Shown: positions 1 to 7,773 of the stretch, in pieces
How the letters are laid out: every line of letters starts with the position of its first letter
Numbering within the stretch: position 1 is the stretch's first letter
Source of the DNA: M55B127 sp035269185
Lineage (GTDB): Bacteria; Bacillota; Halanaerobiia; Halanaerobiales; M55B127
Length of the DNA stretch: 64,000 bases
Direction: 5' to 3'
Assembly (NCBI GenBank): GCA_964430875.1
Contig: CAYSHP010000005.1
Location: 11,689 to 75,688 of the forward strand
The notes under the pieces: model-generated
Seen by the model: only the letters and a program-made list of their open reading frames with translations
Databases searched by the model: none
Told to the model about the DNA's origin: nothing
Translations under genes and position numbers: made by a program

Positions 1-1002
1 GGCCAAGGTCAAAATCCAGCCCGCCAAGCTTCCCTAAAAGCCGGTTTAGATGTTGATGTTCCTGCCATGTCAGTAAATATTTTATGTGGATCTGGTCTAA
101 AATCTGTTAATCTAGCGGTTCAAGAAATACTATTAGGAGATGCAGATGTTGTAGTAGCTGGTGGGATGGAAAGTATGAGTAGAGCACCCTATCTTTTAGA
201 TAAAGCTCGTTATGGTTATAAGATGGGAGATGGAAAAGTTGTAGATTCTATGATTAAAGATGGCTTAACTTGTGCTATTAATGAATATCATATGGGAGTT
301 ACTGCTGAAAATTTAGCAGATAAATATGATTTAAGCAGAGAAAGTCAAGATGAGTTTGCAGCTAAAAGTCAACAAAAGGCAATTGAAGCTATTGATAATG
401 ATCGTTTCCAGGATGAAATTGTTCCAGTTGAAATTCCTCAGCGTAAAGGAGATCCAAAAGTATTTAATAAAGATGAATACCCGCGCAGAGGTGTAACTAA
501 AGAATCTTTATCCAAATTAAGACCTGCCTTTAAAAAAGATGGTTCAGTAACTGCTGGTAATGCTTCTGGTATTAATGATGGAGCTGCAGCTTTATTAGTA
601 ATGAGCAAGGAAAAAGCAGAAGAATTAGGGGTTAAACCTTTAGCAAGAATTGTTTCCTATTCTACAGCTGCTGTAGATCCAAAAATTATGGGAATTGGAC
701 CTGTACCTTCTGTTAAAAAAGCACTTAAAAAATGTGATTGGAACTTTGAAGATATTGAATTAGTTGAATTAAATGAAGCTTTTGCTGCCCAATCATTAGC
801 TGTATTAGAAGAATTACCTTTTGAACCTAATATTGTGAATGTAAATGGAGGTGCAATCGCACTTGGTCATCCTATTGGAGCCAGTGGAGCAAGAATCTTA
901 GTAACTCTTTTATATGAAATGGAAAAAAGGGATTTAAATAAAGGACTTGCCTCACTTTGTGTAGGCGGTGGTATGGGTGTAACTACAATTGTAGAAAGAT
1001 AA
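1..1002 (+). CDS. Acetyl-CoA acetyltransferase (thiolase), 5'-truncated by window edge
   Basis: Degradative/biosynthetic thiolase that condenses two acetyl-CoA to acetoacetyl-CoA or reverses this. The open frame runs from base 1, so the gene continues upstream; the Met at base 67 is internal. The 333 visible residues lack about 60 N-terminal residues of the usual ~390. All catalytic landmarks are visible: the acyl-accepting Cys in the ILCGSGLK motif (codon at 85-87), the NEAFA loop, the GGAIALGHPIGASGAR histidine motif, and the C-terminal CVGGGMG cysteine. A strong terminator follows the stop. No other beta-oxidation or butyrate gene is visible, so direction and pathway cannot be told from this window. 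Confidence 0.95.
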   Translation, partial: GQGQNPARQASLKAGLDVDVPAMSVNILCGSGLKSVNLAVQEILLGDADVVVAGGMESMSRAPYLLDKARYGYKMGDGKVVDSMIKDGLTCAINEYHMGVTAENLADKYDLSRESQDEFAAKSQQKAIEAIDNDRFQDEIVPVEIPQRKGDPKVFNKDEYPRRGVTKESLSKLRPAFKKDGSVTAGNASGINDGAAALLVMSKEKAEELGVKPLARIVSYSTAAVDPKIMGIGPVPSVKKALKKCDWNFEDIELVELNEAFAAQSLAVLEELPFEPNIVNVNGGAIALGHPIGASGARILVTLLYEMEKRDLNKGLASLCVGGGMGVTTIVER

Positions 1003-1040
1003 TCTAAATTTAAAAATATAGATATTTTTATATAGAAATA

Positions 1041-1077
1041 AAAAAACCTGTTTGGCTATAAACCAAACAGGTTTTTT
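1041..1077 (+). terminator. Rho-independent terminator after thiolase
   Basis: A 15-bp perfect stem (1041-1055 with 1063-1077) has arms of A6-CCTGTTTGG and CCAAACAGG-T6. The A/T tracts make it work in either direction; it most directly ends the thiolase transcript. Confidence 0.85.
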
Positions 1078-1097
1078 CTATCCATAATCTTTTAATT

Positions 1098-1125
1098 AAA
1101 AAACCCGACTTACTTTGAAGCCGGG
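1098..1125 (-). terminator. Terminator of the cold-shock gene (minus strand)
   Basis: In minus-strand RNA, CCCGGCUU (1125-1118) pairs with AAGUCGGG (1111-1104) around a 6-nt loop, with one G-U pair, followed by six U. Read on the plus strand the same position is an A-C mismatch, so the hairpin is optimised for the minus transcript. Confidence 0.75.
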
Positions 1126-1154
1126 GATTAGTTGCTATATCTTATAATAATATA

Positions 1155-1358
1155 TTATAATTTAACAACATTCTCAGCCTGTAGGCCGCGGTCGCCTTCA
1201 ACGATTTCAAATTCTACTTCTTGGTCTTCATTTAAAGTCTTGAAACCATCATCTTGAATAGCTGAAAAATGAACAAATACGTCGTCTCCATCTTCTCTTT
1301 CAATAAATCCATAACCCTTTTTCTCATCAAACCATTTTACTGTTCCTGTGTAAGTCAT
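1155..1358 (-). CDS. cspA: Cold-shock protein, CspA family
   Basis: A 67-residue single OB-fold nucleic-acid chaperone. It carries RNP1 (KGYGFIE) and RNP2 (DVFVHFSAI) and has the usual length of the family (65-70). An AGGAGG SD lies just upstream of the ATG. A consensus sigma-A promoter and a ~60-nt leader containing a hairpin precede it, and its own terminator follows, so it is a monocistronic unit. Csp proteins melt RNA structure in cold or stationary conditions; the specific condition cannot be read from sequence. Confidence 0.95.
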   Translation of the reverse strand: MTYTGTVKWFDEKKGYGFIEREDGDDVFVHFSAIQDDGFKTLNEDQEVEFEIVEGDRGLQAENVVKL

Positions 1359-1386
1359 TAAAATAAATTCCTCCTAAATTTCTTTA

Positions 1387-1418
1387 TTGAGCATTCTTAC
1401 TTGTTTTTTTCTGCTCAA
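1387..1418 (-). promoter_or_regulatory. 5'-leader hairpin of csp mRNA
   Basis: A perfect 7-bp inverted repeat TTGAGCA/TGCTCAA (1387-1393 with 1412-1418) occupies the predicted 5' end of the csp transcript, with an A-rich loop. Structured leaders are common in csp mRNAs and may act as cold-responsive elements; that role here is inference. Confidence 0.45.
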
Positions 1419-1425
1419 CAGGTTT

Positions 1426-1454
1426 AATATACCACAATATGCCTTAGTTGTCAA
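1426..1454 (-). promoter_or_regulatory. Sigma-A promoter of the csp gene
   Basis: On the minus strand a perfect -35 TTGACA (1454-1449) and a -10 TATATT (1431-1426) are separated by exactly 17 bp. The start would fall near 1419, giving a ~61-nt leader. Confidence 0.8.
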
Positions 1455-1470
1455 CAGTAATAGCGGATAT

Positions 1471-1737
1471 TTAACCTTTTTTATCAGATATTGACATTTT
1501 TACTAATTTTGCATCAACCCTCTTAATATTATCTAATTCTTTTATTAGTTCATTTATATTATCTTCAGAACCCTTTACATTTAAAAATATGAGTCCTTCT
1601 TCTGCACAGTTACTGGTTTCATGCATTCCCAATCTAGTTTTAATAATACAGCCATTTTCTGTTAAAATTTCTTGTACTTTTAAAGCCGCATCAGTCCTTT
1701 TGTCAATAAGAATTAAAATTACATTAGTTTTATCCAT
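1471..1737 (-). CDS. Small ACT-like / TM1266-type regulator-like protein
   Basis: An 88-residue soluble protein with a beta-alpha-beta layout. The N-terminal strand (VILILIDKRTDAALKVQEIL), the central LGMHETSN turn and the strand GLIFLNVKGSEDNINEL resemble the ferredoxin-like/ACT fold of TM1266 proteins, which are annotated as regulators of iron-only hydrogenase systems. The family's usual arrangement (name-strand, helix, glycine turn, strand, helix) is visible, but ligand residues are not diagnostic. It lies 16 nt downstream of the YcaQ-like gene on the same strand and is probably co-transcribed with it. No hydrogenase gene lies beside it, so a regulatory role is uncertain. Confidence 0.5.
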   Translation of the reverse strand: MDKTNVILILIDKRTDAALKVQEILTENGCIIKTRLGMHETSNCAEEGLIFLNVKGSEDNINELIKELDNIKRVDAKLVKMSISDKKG

Positions 1738-1753
1738 ATTACCATCTCCTTTT

Positions 1754-2956
1754 TTAAAAATTAATGTTATCAGTTTTAATTATTAGCTTTTTTGCCCTTA
1801 AATATTCCATGAATATATCGATAGCTTCTCTTATCTTTTTATTGATATCTGAGTTTGCTTTACAATCTGATTCCCACCACCAATTTTTAACTGTGAATAC
1901 TTTTGTTTCTTTATCATATTTCGGTTCAAAACGACCAATAAATCTATCTCCATATAAGACTGGTAGTACATAATATCCATATTTTCTTTCATCAATTGGT
2001 TTATATACTTCCCATTTATAAGCAAAGTCAAATATATCACTAATCATATTTCTATTCCAAATCAAATTATCTAGAGGTGCTATAAAAGAAACTTTATTTT
2101 CATATTCTACACCTGAAATTACTTTATTTAAAAGATTTTCTTCCTCTTTTCTAATATAATAAGTTCTTTTTAAACCTTTTATATTAATAGGTATTAGTTT
2201 ATTTGCTCTTTTTAATTTATCAATAGCCTGGTTTCTGTGTTTCTTTTTCATACCTTTGATACCTAACCAGGTAGTTTCTGATAAATTTCTTATTAAACCA
2301 ATACTTCCGGTTCTCCTTAATAGATGCCAAGTGAAATAATCTTGTTTTGAAGCAAATTCTTTTTCAATTGAATATATTTTATCAGGTAAATATTTATAAG
2401 CTAAACCATATATTTTTTTGGTACCTTTTCGATGATGAATTATTAATTCTCCCCACTTGTACATCGACTCTAAGATTACTTTACTTATTCTAGCCGGAGA
2501 CCAGGACCAATTTACTTTTGTATCAAAATTTAAATCAGTAGAAGATAGAGGACCTTTTTTATTTAATATATCCCTAACTTTTGGAATTAAATTTTTGACT
2601 TTATTATTAGCTTCCTTATAATATTTTTGATAAGCTTCTTTACGATATTTTGCAAAAAAGGGGCGATCATTTATTGAATATATGGACTTGTTTTTATCCC
2701 ATCCTTCTATTAACTTTCTTTCTTTGTACATAATATGTTCCGCCATCGCTTTTTTATAATTTTTTACTCTAGCCTGTAAAACTAAATGATGGTTTTCTCC
2801 TACTTGATCAAGAGGATCATATTGAATACATCCCACTTTATTTATATAATTTAAAACGCCCTTTTCTCCTTTAAGTTTTCGGGGAAAAAGCAAATTTTGA
2901 TGACTTAATAAAAACTCTCTAGCTTGATTTTTATTTATGCTGTATTTAATATTCAT
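1754..2956 (-). CDS. YcaQ/AlkX-type DNA glycosylase (HTH_42 family)
   Basis: A 400-residue soluble protein of the winged-helix HTH_42 family, which includes E. coli YcaQ (AlkX), a glycosylase that unhooks interstrand cross-links, and Streptomyces AlkZ. The N-terminal GCIQYDPLDQV segment holds a Q-Phi-D catalytic triplet (Gln-Tyr-Asp), the form typical of the AlkX branch rather than the Q-Phi-Q of AlkZ. The region FIAPLDNLIWNR and the C-terminal LPVLYGDRFIGRFEPK motif are characteristic of the family. It starts with ATG. It is followed by the small ACT-like gene and preceded by fetB on the same strand. The repair role is inferred from family membership. Confidence 0.8.
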   Translation of the reverse strand: MNIKYSINKNQAREFLLSHQNLLFPRKLKGEKGVLNYINKVGCIQYDPLDQVGENHHLVLQARVKNYKKAMAEHIMYKERKLIEGWDKNKSIYSINDRPFFAKYRKEAYQKYYKEANNKVKNLIPKVRDILNKKGPLSSTDLNFDTKVNWSWSPARISKVILESMYKWGELIIHHRKGTKKIYGLAYKYLPDKIYSIEKEFASKQDYFTWHLLRRTGSIGLIRNLSETTWLGIKGMKKKHRNQAIDKLKRANKLIPINIKGLKRTYYIRKEEENLLNKVISGVEYENKVSFIAPLDNLIWNRNMISDIFDFAYKWEVYKPIDERKYGYYVLPVLYGDRFIGRFEPKYDKETKVFTVKNWWWESDCKANSDINKKIREAIDIFMEYLRAKKLIIKTDNINF

Positions 2957-2973
2957 CTAAAACATCCTTGCTG

Positions 2974-3768
2974 TTATTTATTTTTTTCAATAGTAATTTG
3001 TGCTCTATCATTAAAGAAACTATTCATACCCCACTTTACCATTAAGTAAACTGTTAAAGTTACACTACCTAATATCCCCATCATAATAGCAATTTGGTAT
3101 TTAATTGCTGTTAATGGGGCTGCCCCTGCCAGTATTTGACCGGTCATCATACCAGGTAAAAAAACTATCCCCATGCCTATCATGGAATTAATAGTAGGTA
3201 ATACTGCATTATAAAAAGATCTATTTTGAATTTCTTTTGTGGCTGCTTTAGGAGTAGCTCCTAACATCAAAGCATTTTCAATTCTTTCTTTATTATCATT
3301 TACACCGGTAATTAATCCTTGCGCACCTAATGAAATTCCAGTCATAGAATTACCAATTAACATCCCTGATATAGGGATAAAATACTGAGGCATAAACCAG
3401 GGATCAATATTTATGACAATAAATAGGAAGAATAAAATACTAGTTAAAGTACCGCCGAACATTGAAATACCAATGATTAATTTTAAGTTACTTGATAATT
3501 TTCTTTCTACCCTTGAATAAATATTAAAGATCGCAAATATTTCCATAACTAATAAAATCAAAATAGTAATATAGGGATTAGGGTTTTCAAAAACATAGGT
3601 TAAAACATAACCAACTAAAACCAGCTGAATCGTCATTCTAAAAGAAGCAATTATTATCTGTTTTTCATGGCCAATCTTTTCATTTTTAACAATAAATAAT
3701 AAAATCATAACAAAAATATAGGCTATCACCAAATTTATAATAGATATATCAAATATTGTGTCTGTCAT
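2974..3768 (-). CDS. fetB: FetB-type ABC exporter permease (UPF0014)
   Basis: A 264-residue polytopic membrane protein with about seven predicted helices. It belongs to the FetB/YbbM (UPF0014) family, whose E. coli member exports iron with the ATPase FetA. Family signatures visible include the GNSMTGISLGAQGL segment, LMLGATPKAATKEI and the FLPGMMTGQILAGAAP loop. The ATPase gene lies 15 nt upstream on the same strand, giving a two-gene fetA-fetB operon. The start ATG has a GGAGAG SD. The likely role is efflux of iron or another metal under stress; substrate is not determinable from sequence. Confidence 0.85.
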   Translation of the reverse strand: MTDTIFDISIINLVIAYIFVMILLFIVKNEKIGHEKQIIIASFRMTIQLVLVGYVLTYVFENPNPYITILILLVMEIFAIFNIYSRVERKLSSNLKLIIGISMFGGTLTSILFFLFIVINIDPWFMPQYFIPISGMLIGNSMTGISLGAQGLITGVNDNKERIENALMLGATPKAATKEIQNRSFYNAVLPTINSMIGMGIVFLPGMMTGQILAGAAPLTAIKYQIAIMMGILGSVTLTVYLMVKWGMNSFFNDRAQITIEKNK

Positions 3769-3783
3769 AAAATACTCTCCTTT

Positions 3784-4419
3784 TTAATTTATCTTATCAA
3801 GTTCACCTTCATTAATAGTTATAATCTGGTCCCCATATTTATTGGCAATTTCTTTAGAATGGGTAACCATAATTAAAGTACCATTTTTTTCTTTGATACA
3901 CTTTACTACCATCTCTATTATTAATCTTTCAGTTTCTTCATCTAAAGCTGAAGAAGGCTCATCTAAAAGTAATATATCCGGATCAAGGATTAAAATGCGA
4001 GCTAATGCTAATCTTTGTTTTTCTCCTCCCGAAAGTTTTTCTGCATCATCATCTAAATTTTGCTCTTTTAAACCAACTTTATCGAGAATTTTATTATACT
4101 TTTCATCTGACATAGCATATTCATCGTTATAATTTAAAGTCACCGTGAAATTATATCTTATAGTACCTGAAAAAATTATTGGATTTTGCGGAAGCATAAG
4201 TACTTCTCTTCTTAATTTTATAGGATTATATTCACCTATACTTTGACCTTTAAATTTTATCTGGCCACTATCTGGACTCACCATATTATTTAACAACCTT
4301 AAAAAAGTCGATTTTCCTCCACCACTACGTCCCACAATACAAGTTATTTTTCCTTCATTAATTGTAAGATCATCTATCTTAAGAATATCTTTATACTTAA
4401 CATTATATAATTCAAACAT
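3784..4419 (-). CDS. fetA: FetA-type ABC exporter ATP-binding protein
   Basis: A 211-residue ABC ATPase with Walker A GRSGGGKST, ABC signature LSGGEKQRLALAR, Walker B ILLLDEPSSALD and the switch His (VTHSKE). It energises the adjacent FetB permease. An ATG exists at 4437, but the GGAGGG SD lies inside that extension, 5 nt before the ATG at 4419, so the shorter start is chosen. FetAB exporters lack a binding protein, and none is present here. Confidence 0.85.
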   Translation of the reverse strand: MFELYNVKYKDILKIDDLTINEGKITCIVGRSGGGKSTFLRLLNNMVSPDSGQIKFKGQSIGEYNPIKLRREVLMLPQNPIIFSGTIRYNFTVTLNYNDEYAMSDEKYNKILDKVGLKEQNLDDDAEKLSGGEKQRLALARILILDPDILLLDEPSSALDEETERLIIEMVVKCIKEKNGTLIMVTHSKEIANKYGDQIITINEGELDKIN

Positions 4420-4495
4420 ATAAACCCTCCAATTCAAAGGTGATAGAACTTATCAATATTTATTATTCTATAACTTATTGTATATTCCTCTAAAA

Positions 4496-4526
4496 AAAGA
4501 AAAACTTCAGCTTAAAAAGCTGAAGT
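4496..4526 (-). terminator. Terminator of the DUF4914 gene
   Basis: A perfect 10-bp stem (ACTTCAGCTT with AAGCTGAAGT, 4504-4526) is followed on the minus strand by a T-rich tail, 17 nt past the stop of the PEPCK-like gene. Confidence 0.8.
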
Positions 4527-4542
4527 CTTGATATTTTTTAAT

Positions 4543-6438
4543 TTATTCCTCTTTTATGACCGGATAATCAATTAAAGACATATAATCTTGTAAAGTTCCT
4601 TTAGATAAGAAACAATCAATTATTTTTTTACCTAAAGGTAAAAGCTCATCTCGATCATAATTTTTTAAGTAATCTTCAAAAAATTCTCTTAAGATTTCTG
4701 CACCTTGATCAAAAGCCTTTTTACCTACTTCAGGCTGATTTTGTACCTTTAATAATTCTCTCTCAATCATCTGACCTTCTACCATGACATCTTTTAAAGC
4801 ATAACCTAAAAGTGGTAATCTGGCCGGTTCAATCTGTTTTTCAGTAAACCAGGCTCCTCCTCGACGGGCTAAATATTCACGGGCAATCCATTCAGGCATA
4901 AAGCCAACATTCCAGGAGCCAATATATTGATTTGGGCATAAAATATACTTTACTTCGGGTGAATCTACTATTTGTTTCAATAGGATATTAGCCTGATCAA
5001 TTTTACGCCCTGTTGCAAAAGGCCAGTAAGAACCTACCCCTTCTGAACTCATGCCTTCCGAATCATTGATACTTGGATTCCCATGTCCTCTAGGAGATAC
5101 TAATCTCCAAAGCCAAGCTAAAGCGGGTGGTAAAACATGAAATAATCCTAAAATTCCATAGGTAGGATTTTCCTTAGTACAAGGGGGAGTTCGTACTCCA
5201 AACCCTCTCACATCTATATTTACTTCTCCCTCAATTACACCCGGTACATCATCTCTAGGAATAACTACTCTCGGATTAGGACAAGATTTACCTGGTTCAT
5301 CTTCTATATGTTCCCATATTAAAGCAGTACTATTTGGTGCAGCATCAATATTTAAAAATAATAATGGGCTTTCTGGATGACAGGTAATTGATTCCAGATG
5401 AGGATCTACCCCATACTGTTCAATATGGTCTACTCTCACAAACCAAGCATTTTCTGCATCTTTTAAAGTTAATTTACCATTACCTGATTGCAGATAAGAA
5501 GGGGTTACTGCCATATCATCAGCAATTGGTCTTAAACTACAACCCTGAGGTAATGTTATTTTATATTCATCACCAGTTACAATATTTTCACCAAGCTTAA
5601 TTCTACCGCTTCTTTCCCGATGCATATCCTGCAACATCTCTGATTTGCCGGCACCACTGGCACCTTCATAAGCTATATTTAATTTATTATCATAAGGGGT
5701 AACGACTTGTACAGCGGAACAATGTAAAGTAGGCCATTCATTTTTCTCCCCCAAATTAATTAACATACTATATACACCTTTTTTAGCACTAGGACCAGGA
5801 TAAAGATTATAGCTAAAAAGTTCGTAGTTATTTTTTAAACGATTATGTACTACTACCTGATCTCCTTCAAAGTGAGTATATCTAAAGGGAGGAGCCACAA
5901 AGATATATCCTTTCGGTTTAATTTCTTTTTCTATATTATCTAATTTTTTTATCCCCTGTAGTAAAGAAAGTCCAAAAGCAAAAAAGCCTGCATTAGCAGG
6001 GGCAATAGCCATTACCGGATAATTTAAATTCTCCGGACCAGCTTCAAATAAAAATGCGACAAGGGATTGATTTTTTAACCATGCAAAGGTTTCCTGCCTA
6101 ATATTTTCAAAATCTTCATCAAATCTTTCTTTGAATCTTTCTTTATCAGTAGGATAATCATCTGCTATCACCATACAATCAGGGTCCCTTCTTCTCATAT
6201 AGGGTTCAGTGAAATTAGCAGCTATACCATTTCTTGCTTTACAAACCCTAGCATCAACCACTTCTTCTCCATTCTCTAGATGATAAGTTACATCTTTTTG
6301 ACCATCCTGACTGTTCTTTAAAGATAATTTTCTTAACGTTTCAACTTCATCTACAATTTGAAAATCAGAACATTCTTCAATAATTTTTTGCATTGGTTGT
6401 GATAAATTAAAATCATTTAAAATTTCTTTTGTCTTCAT
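4543..6438 (-). CDS. DUF4914 family, PEPCK-like P-loop protein
   Basis: A 631-residue soluble protein resembling the DUF4914 family, distant relatives of phosphoenolpyruvate carboxykinase with unassigned function. Near the middle it has a kinase-type P-loop, YEGASGAGKSEM, at the place of the PEPCK kinase-1 motif. Conserved-looking blocks include LHCSAVQVVTP, VIPRDDVPGVIEG, PRGHGNPSINDSEGM, GSYWPFATGRK and QYIGSWNVGFMPEW. The ATG at 6486 lacks an SD, while the ATG at 6438 has AGGGAG six bases before it, so the shorter start is used. It is monocistronic, with its own terminator. Whether it decarboxylates oxaloacetate or acts as a kinase on another substrate is unknown. Confidence 0.7.
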   Translation of the reverse strand: MKTKEILNDFNLSQPMQKIIEECSDFQIVDEVETLRKLSLKNSQDGQKDVTYHLENGEEVVDARVCKARNGIAANFTEPYMRRRDPDCMVIADDYPTDKERFKERFDEDFENIRQETFAWLKNQSLVAFLFEAGPENLNYPVMAIAPANAGFFAFGLSLLQGIKKLDNIEKEIKPKGYIFVAPPFRYTHFEGDQVVVHNRLKNNYELFSYNLYPGPSAKKGVYSMLINLGEKNEWPTLHCSAVQVVTPYDNKLNIAYEGASGAGKSEMLQDMHRERSGRIKLGENIVTGDEYKITLPQGCSLRPIADDMAVTPSYLQSGNGKLTLKDAENAWFVRVDHIEQYGVDPHLESITCHPESPLLFLNIDAAPNSTALIWEHIEDEPGKSCPNPRVVIPRDDVPGVIEGEVNIDVRGFGVRTPPCTKENPTYGILGLFHVLPPALAWLWRLVSPRGHGNPSINDSEGMSSEGVGSYWPFATGRKIDQANILLKQIVDSPEVKYILCPNQYIGSWNVGFMPEWIAREYLARRGGAWFTEKQIEPARLPLLGYALKDVMVEGQMIERELLKVQNQPEVGKKAFDQGAEILREFFEDYLKNYDRDELLPLGKKIIDCFLSKGTLQDYMSLIDYPVIKEE

Positions 6439-6486
6439 AATATACTCCCTACTTTCTACTTTTTTGGTGTTATAGATTTTGTACAT

Positions 6487-6822
6487 AAAACCTGATGGGC
6501 TTACTCTCAGGATGTAAGTGCTATTTTAAAAATAATTCGATATTATTTTTTAATATGATATATTACTAATAAGTTAAGGTGAATCTAAAAACTGAATATA
6601 TGGAGTTGCAATAGGAATTGAAGCGATAACCAAGCTCCTCTATTGCGTAAAATATTCAAGGTATCAGAATTCCTTAATCGTCAGTACCGTAGGGCATACG
6701 GGATTTTAAGCCTCTAGAGAAACTGTAAGACCTAATTTTTACTTGATACTTAATATCAAATAAGAATAGGCTCGTTTCTAGGAATGAAGAATCCTCGTGG
6801 GCTTGCCCCGAGGAAAGTCAAT
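6487..6822 (+). mobile_element. Orphan IS200/IS605-like (TnpB-type) element remnant without transposase
   Basis: This gene-free stretch between two minus-strand genes contains a short stem-loop near its left side (CTTAC 6500-6504 with GTAAG 6514-6518). At its right it has a terminal palindrome: CCTCG-T-GGGC with GCCC-CGAGG, 6793-6813, followed by AAAGTCAA. The block AATGAAGAATCCTCG followed by a GC-rich palindrome and GTCAA resembles the right ends of IS605/IS1341-type tnpB elements. No tnpA or tnpB frame is present, so it would be a non-autonomous copy or a relic. Exact boundaries are uncertain. The element ends 8 nt past the stop of the M15 gene. Confidence 0.5.
6593..6813 (+). ncRNA. Candidate omega-RNA-like structured RNA
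   Basis: Read on the plus strand, this segment folds into nested, mutually compatible helices. An outer stem TGAATAT/ATATTCA (6593-6599 with 6652-6658) encloses an H-type pseudoknot: GGAG 6602-6605 with CTCC 6635-6638, interleaved with GCAATAG 6608-6614 and CTATTGC 6640-6646. It is followed by the hairpin CCGTA/TACGG (6687-6691 with 6697-6701), a long hairpin with TTGATA/TATCAA at its tip (about 6730-6770), and the terminal GC palindrome. Pseudoknotted RNAs ending at the transposon right end are typical of TnpB guide (omega) RNAs; the assignment here is by resemblance only. Confidence 0.45.
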
Positions 6823-6829
6823 AAAAAGA

Positions 6830-7771
6830 TTACCATCTTGCTCTATAACCTCTGGTGTCTATATGAATAAAGGGACTATGAGATACCGTTTTACGATAAG
6901 AACTCAAACCCCCTATAAACTCTTTGTACTCTCTTCTTTGAGAAGATTCTTCAACTGTCTCGTAAAGTATATCCGCATCTCTTAAGTTTACTTTGCCATC
7001 TCCATTTAAATCATCCATCTGACCATCTTTAGGTCTAACATCAATATAGATATCAGCAGCATCTCCAAAAATATGTCTACTGTATTTCACATTACCTAAT
7101 GAACTGTTATAAAAAGGGGTACGATAACCACTCATGATATGAAATGTATTAGCATTAAATCCTTTTTCATTAATTTTAAGTAATAAATATTCTAATTTGT
7201 TCAGTAATAACTCCTGTATGACTATATATTTTGGATAATTACTCGGTTGTTTACAAATAAATTGTCTTAATTGAAAATGAGGAGTTAAATAAGTATCTTT
7301 ATTTTGTCTAGTTACTTTTATAAAACCCTTTGGCAAAGTATAATTTTCACTTTTACTTGCTGGTATTCTGGGATAATATCCAATTCGATAACCATTTAGA
7401 TAGCCATTCTTTAAATTATTATAGGGTTCTAAAACAAAAACATTAATTTTTATTTTTTCATTAGTTTTTTCATCAGTAACCCAAATATTATAATTTCCAA
7501 CTTTGTTAGGGGTTTTCATAACCCATTCATCTTTGTTTTTAATGATCATCTTTAAATTATTGTGACTGACCTTATAATTATCATTAAATTTAGGATTATA
7601 TACATTCAAGGTAATATTCTCACCCGGTAATACAAAAATACTATAAATTTCATGAGAAATTAAAGTATTATTATAAACTAATCTAAAGCTAGAATTTCCT
7701 TCATTAAAAGCTGCTGCTGGTATTGATAGATAAATTAATATAAATAAAGCTATTAATATTTTTTTAGTCAT
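6830..7771 (-). CDS. MepK/YcbK-like M15 peptidase with EF-hand insertion
   Basis: A 313-residue exported protein with an N-terminal signal peptide (MTKKILIALFILIYLSIPAAA). A beta-rich domain follows, then a peptidase M15 (DUF882-like) zinc domain with SGYRTPFYN, SRHIFGDAADI (His and Asp ligands) and the C-terminal HIDTRGYRARW (HxD). Between these lies DLNGDGKVNLRDAD, a textbook EF-hand/dockerin-type Ca2+ loop. The gene begins 2 nt after the L,D-transpeptidase stop. In E. coli the transpeptidase gene ldtD is likewise next to mepK, whose product cuts 3-3 cross-links. The likely role is murein endopeptidase in the periplasm, possibly calcium-tuned. Confidence 0.8.
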   Translation of the reverse strand: MTKKILIALFILIYLSIPAAAFNEGNSSFRLVYNNTLISHEIYSIFVLPGENITLNVYNPKFNDNYKVSHNNLKMIIKNKDEWVMKTPNKVGNYNIWVTDEKTNEKIKINVFVLEPYNNLKNGYLNGYRIGYYPRIPASKSENYTLPKGFIKVTRQNKDTYLTPHFQLRQFICKQPSNYPKYIVIQELLLNKLEYLLLKINEKGFNANTFHIMSGYRTPFYNSSLGNVKYSRHIFGDAADIYIDVRPKDGQMDDLNGDGKVNLRDADILYETVEESSQRREYKEFIGGLSSYRKTVSHSPFIHIDTRGYRARW

Positions 7772-7773
7772 TA

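Noticed and set aside
6487..6822. Metabolite riboswitch controlling a gene in the 6.5 kb gap
   Set aside because: It lies downstream of both flanking minus-strand gene orientations' usual leader position on the plus strand, with no plus-strand gene after it, and ends like a transposon right end.
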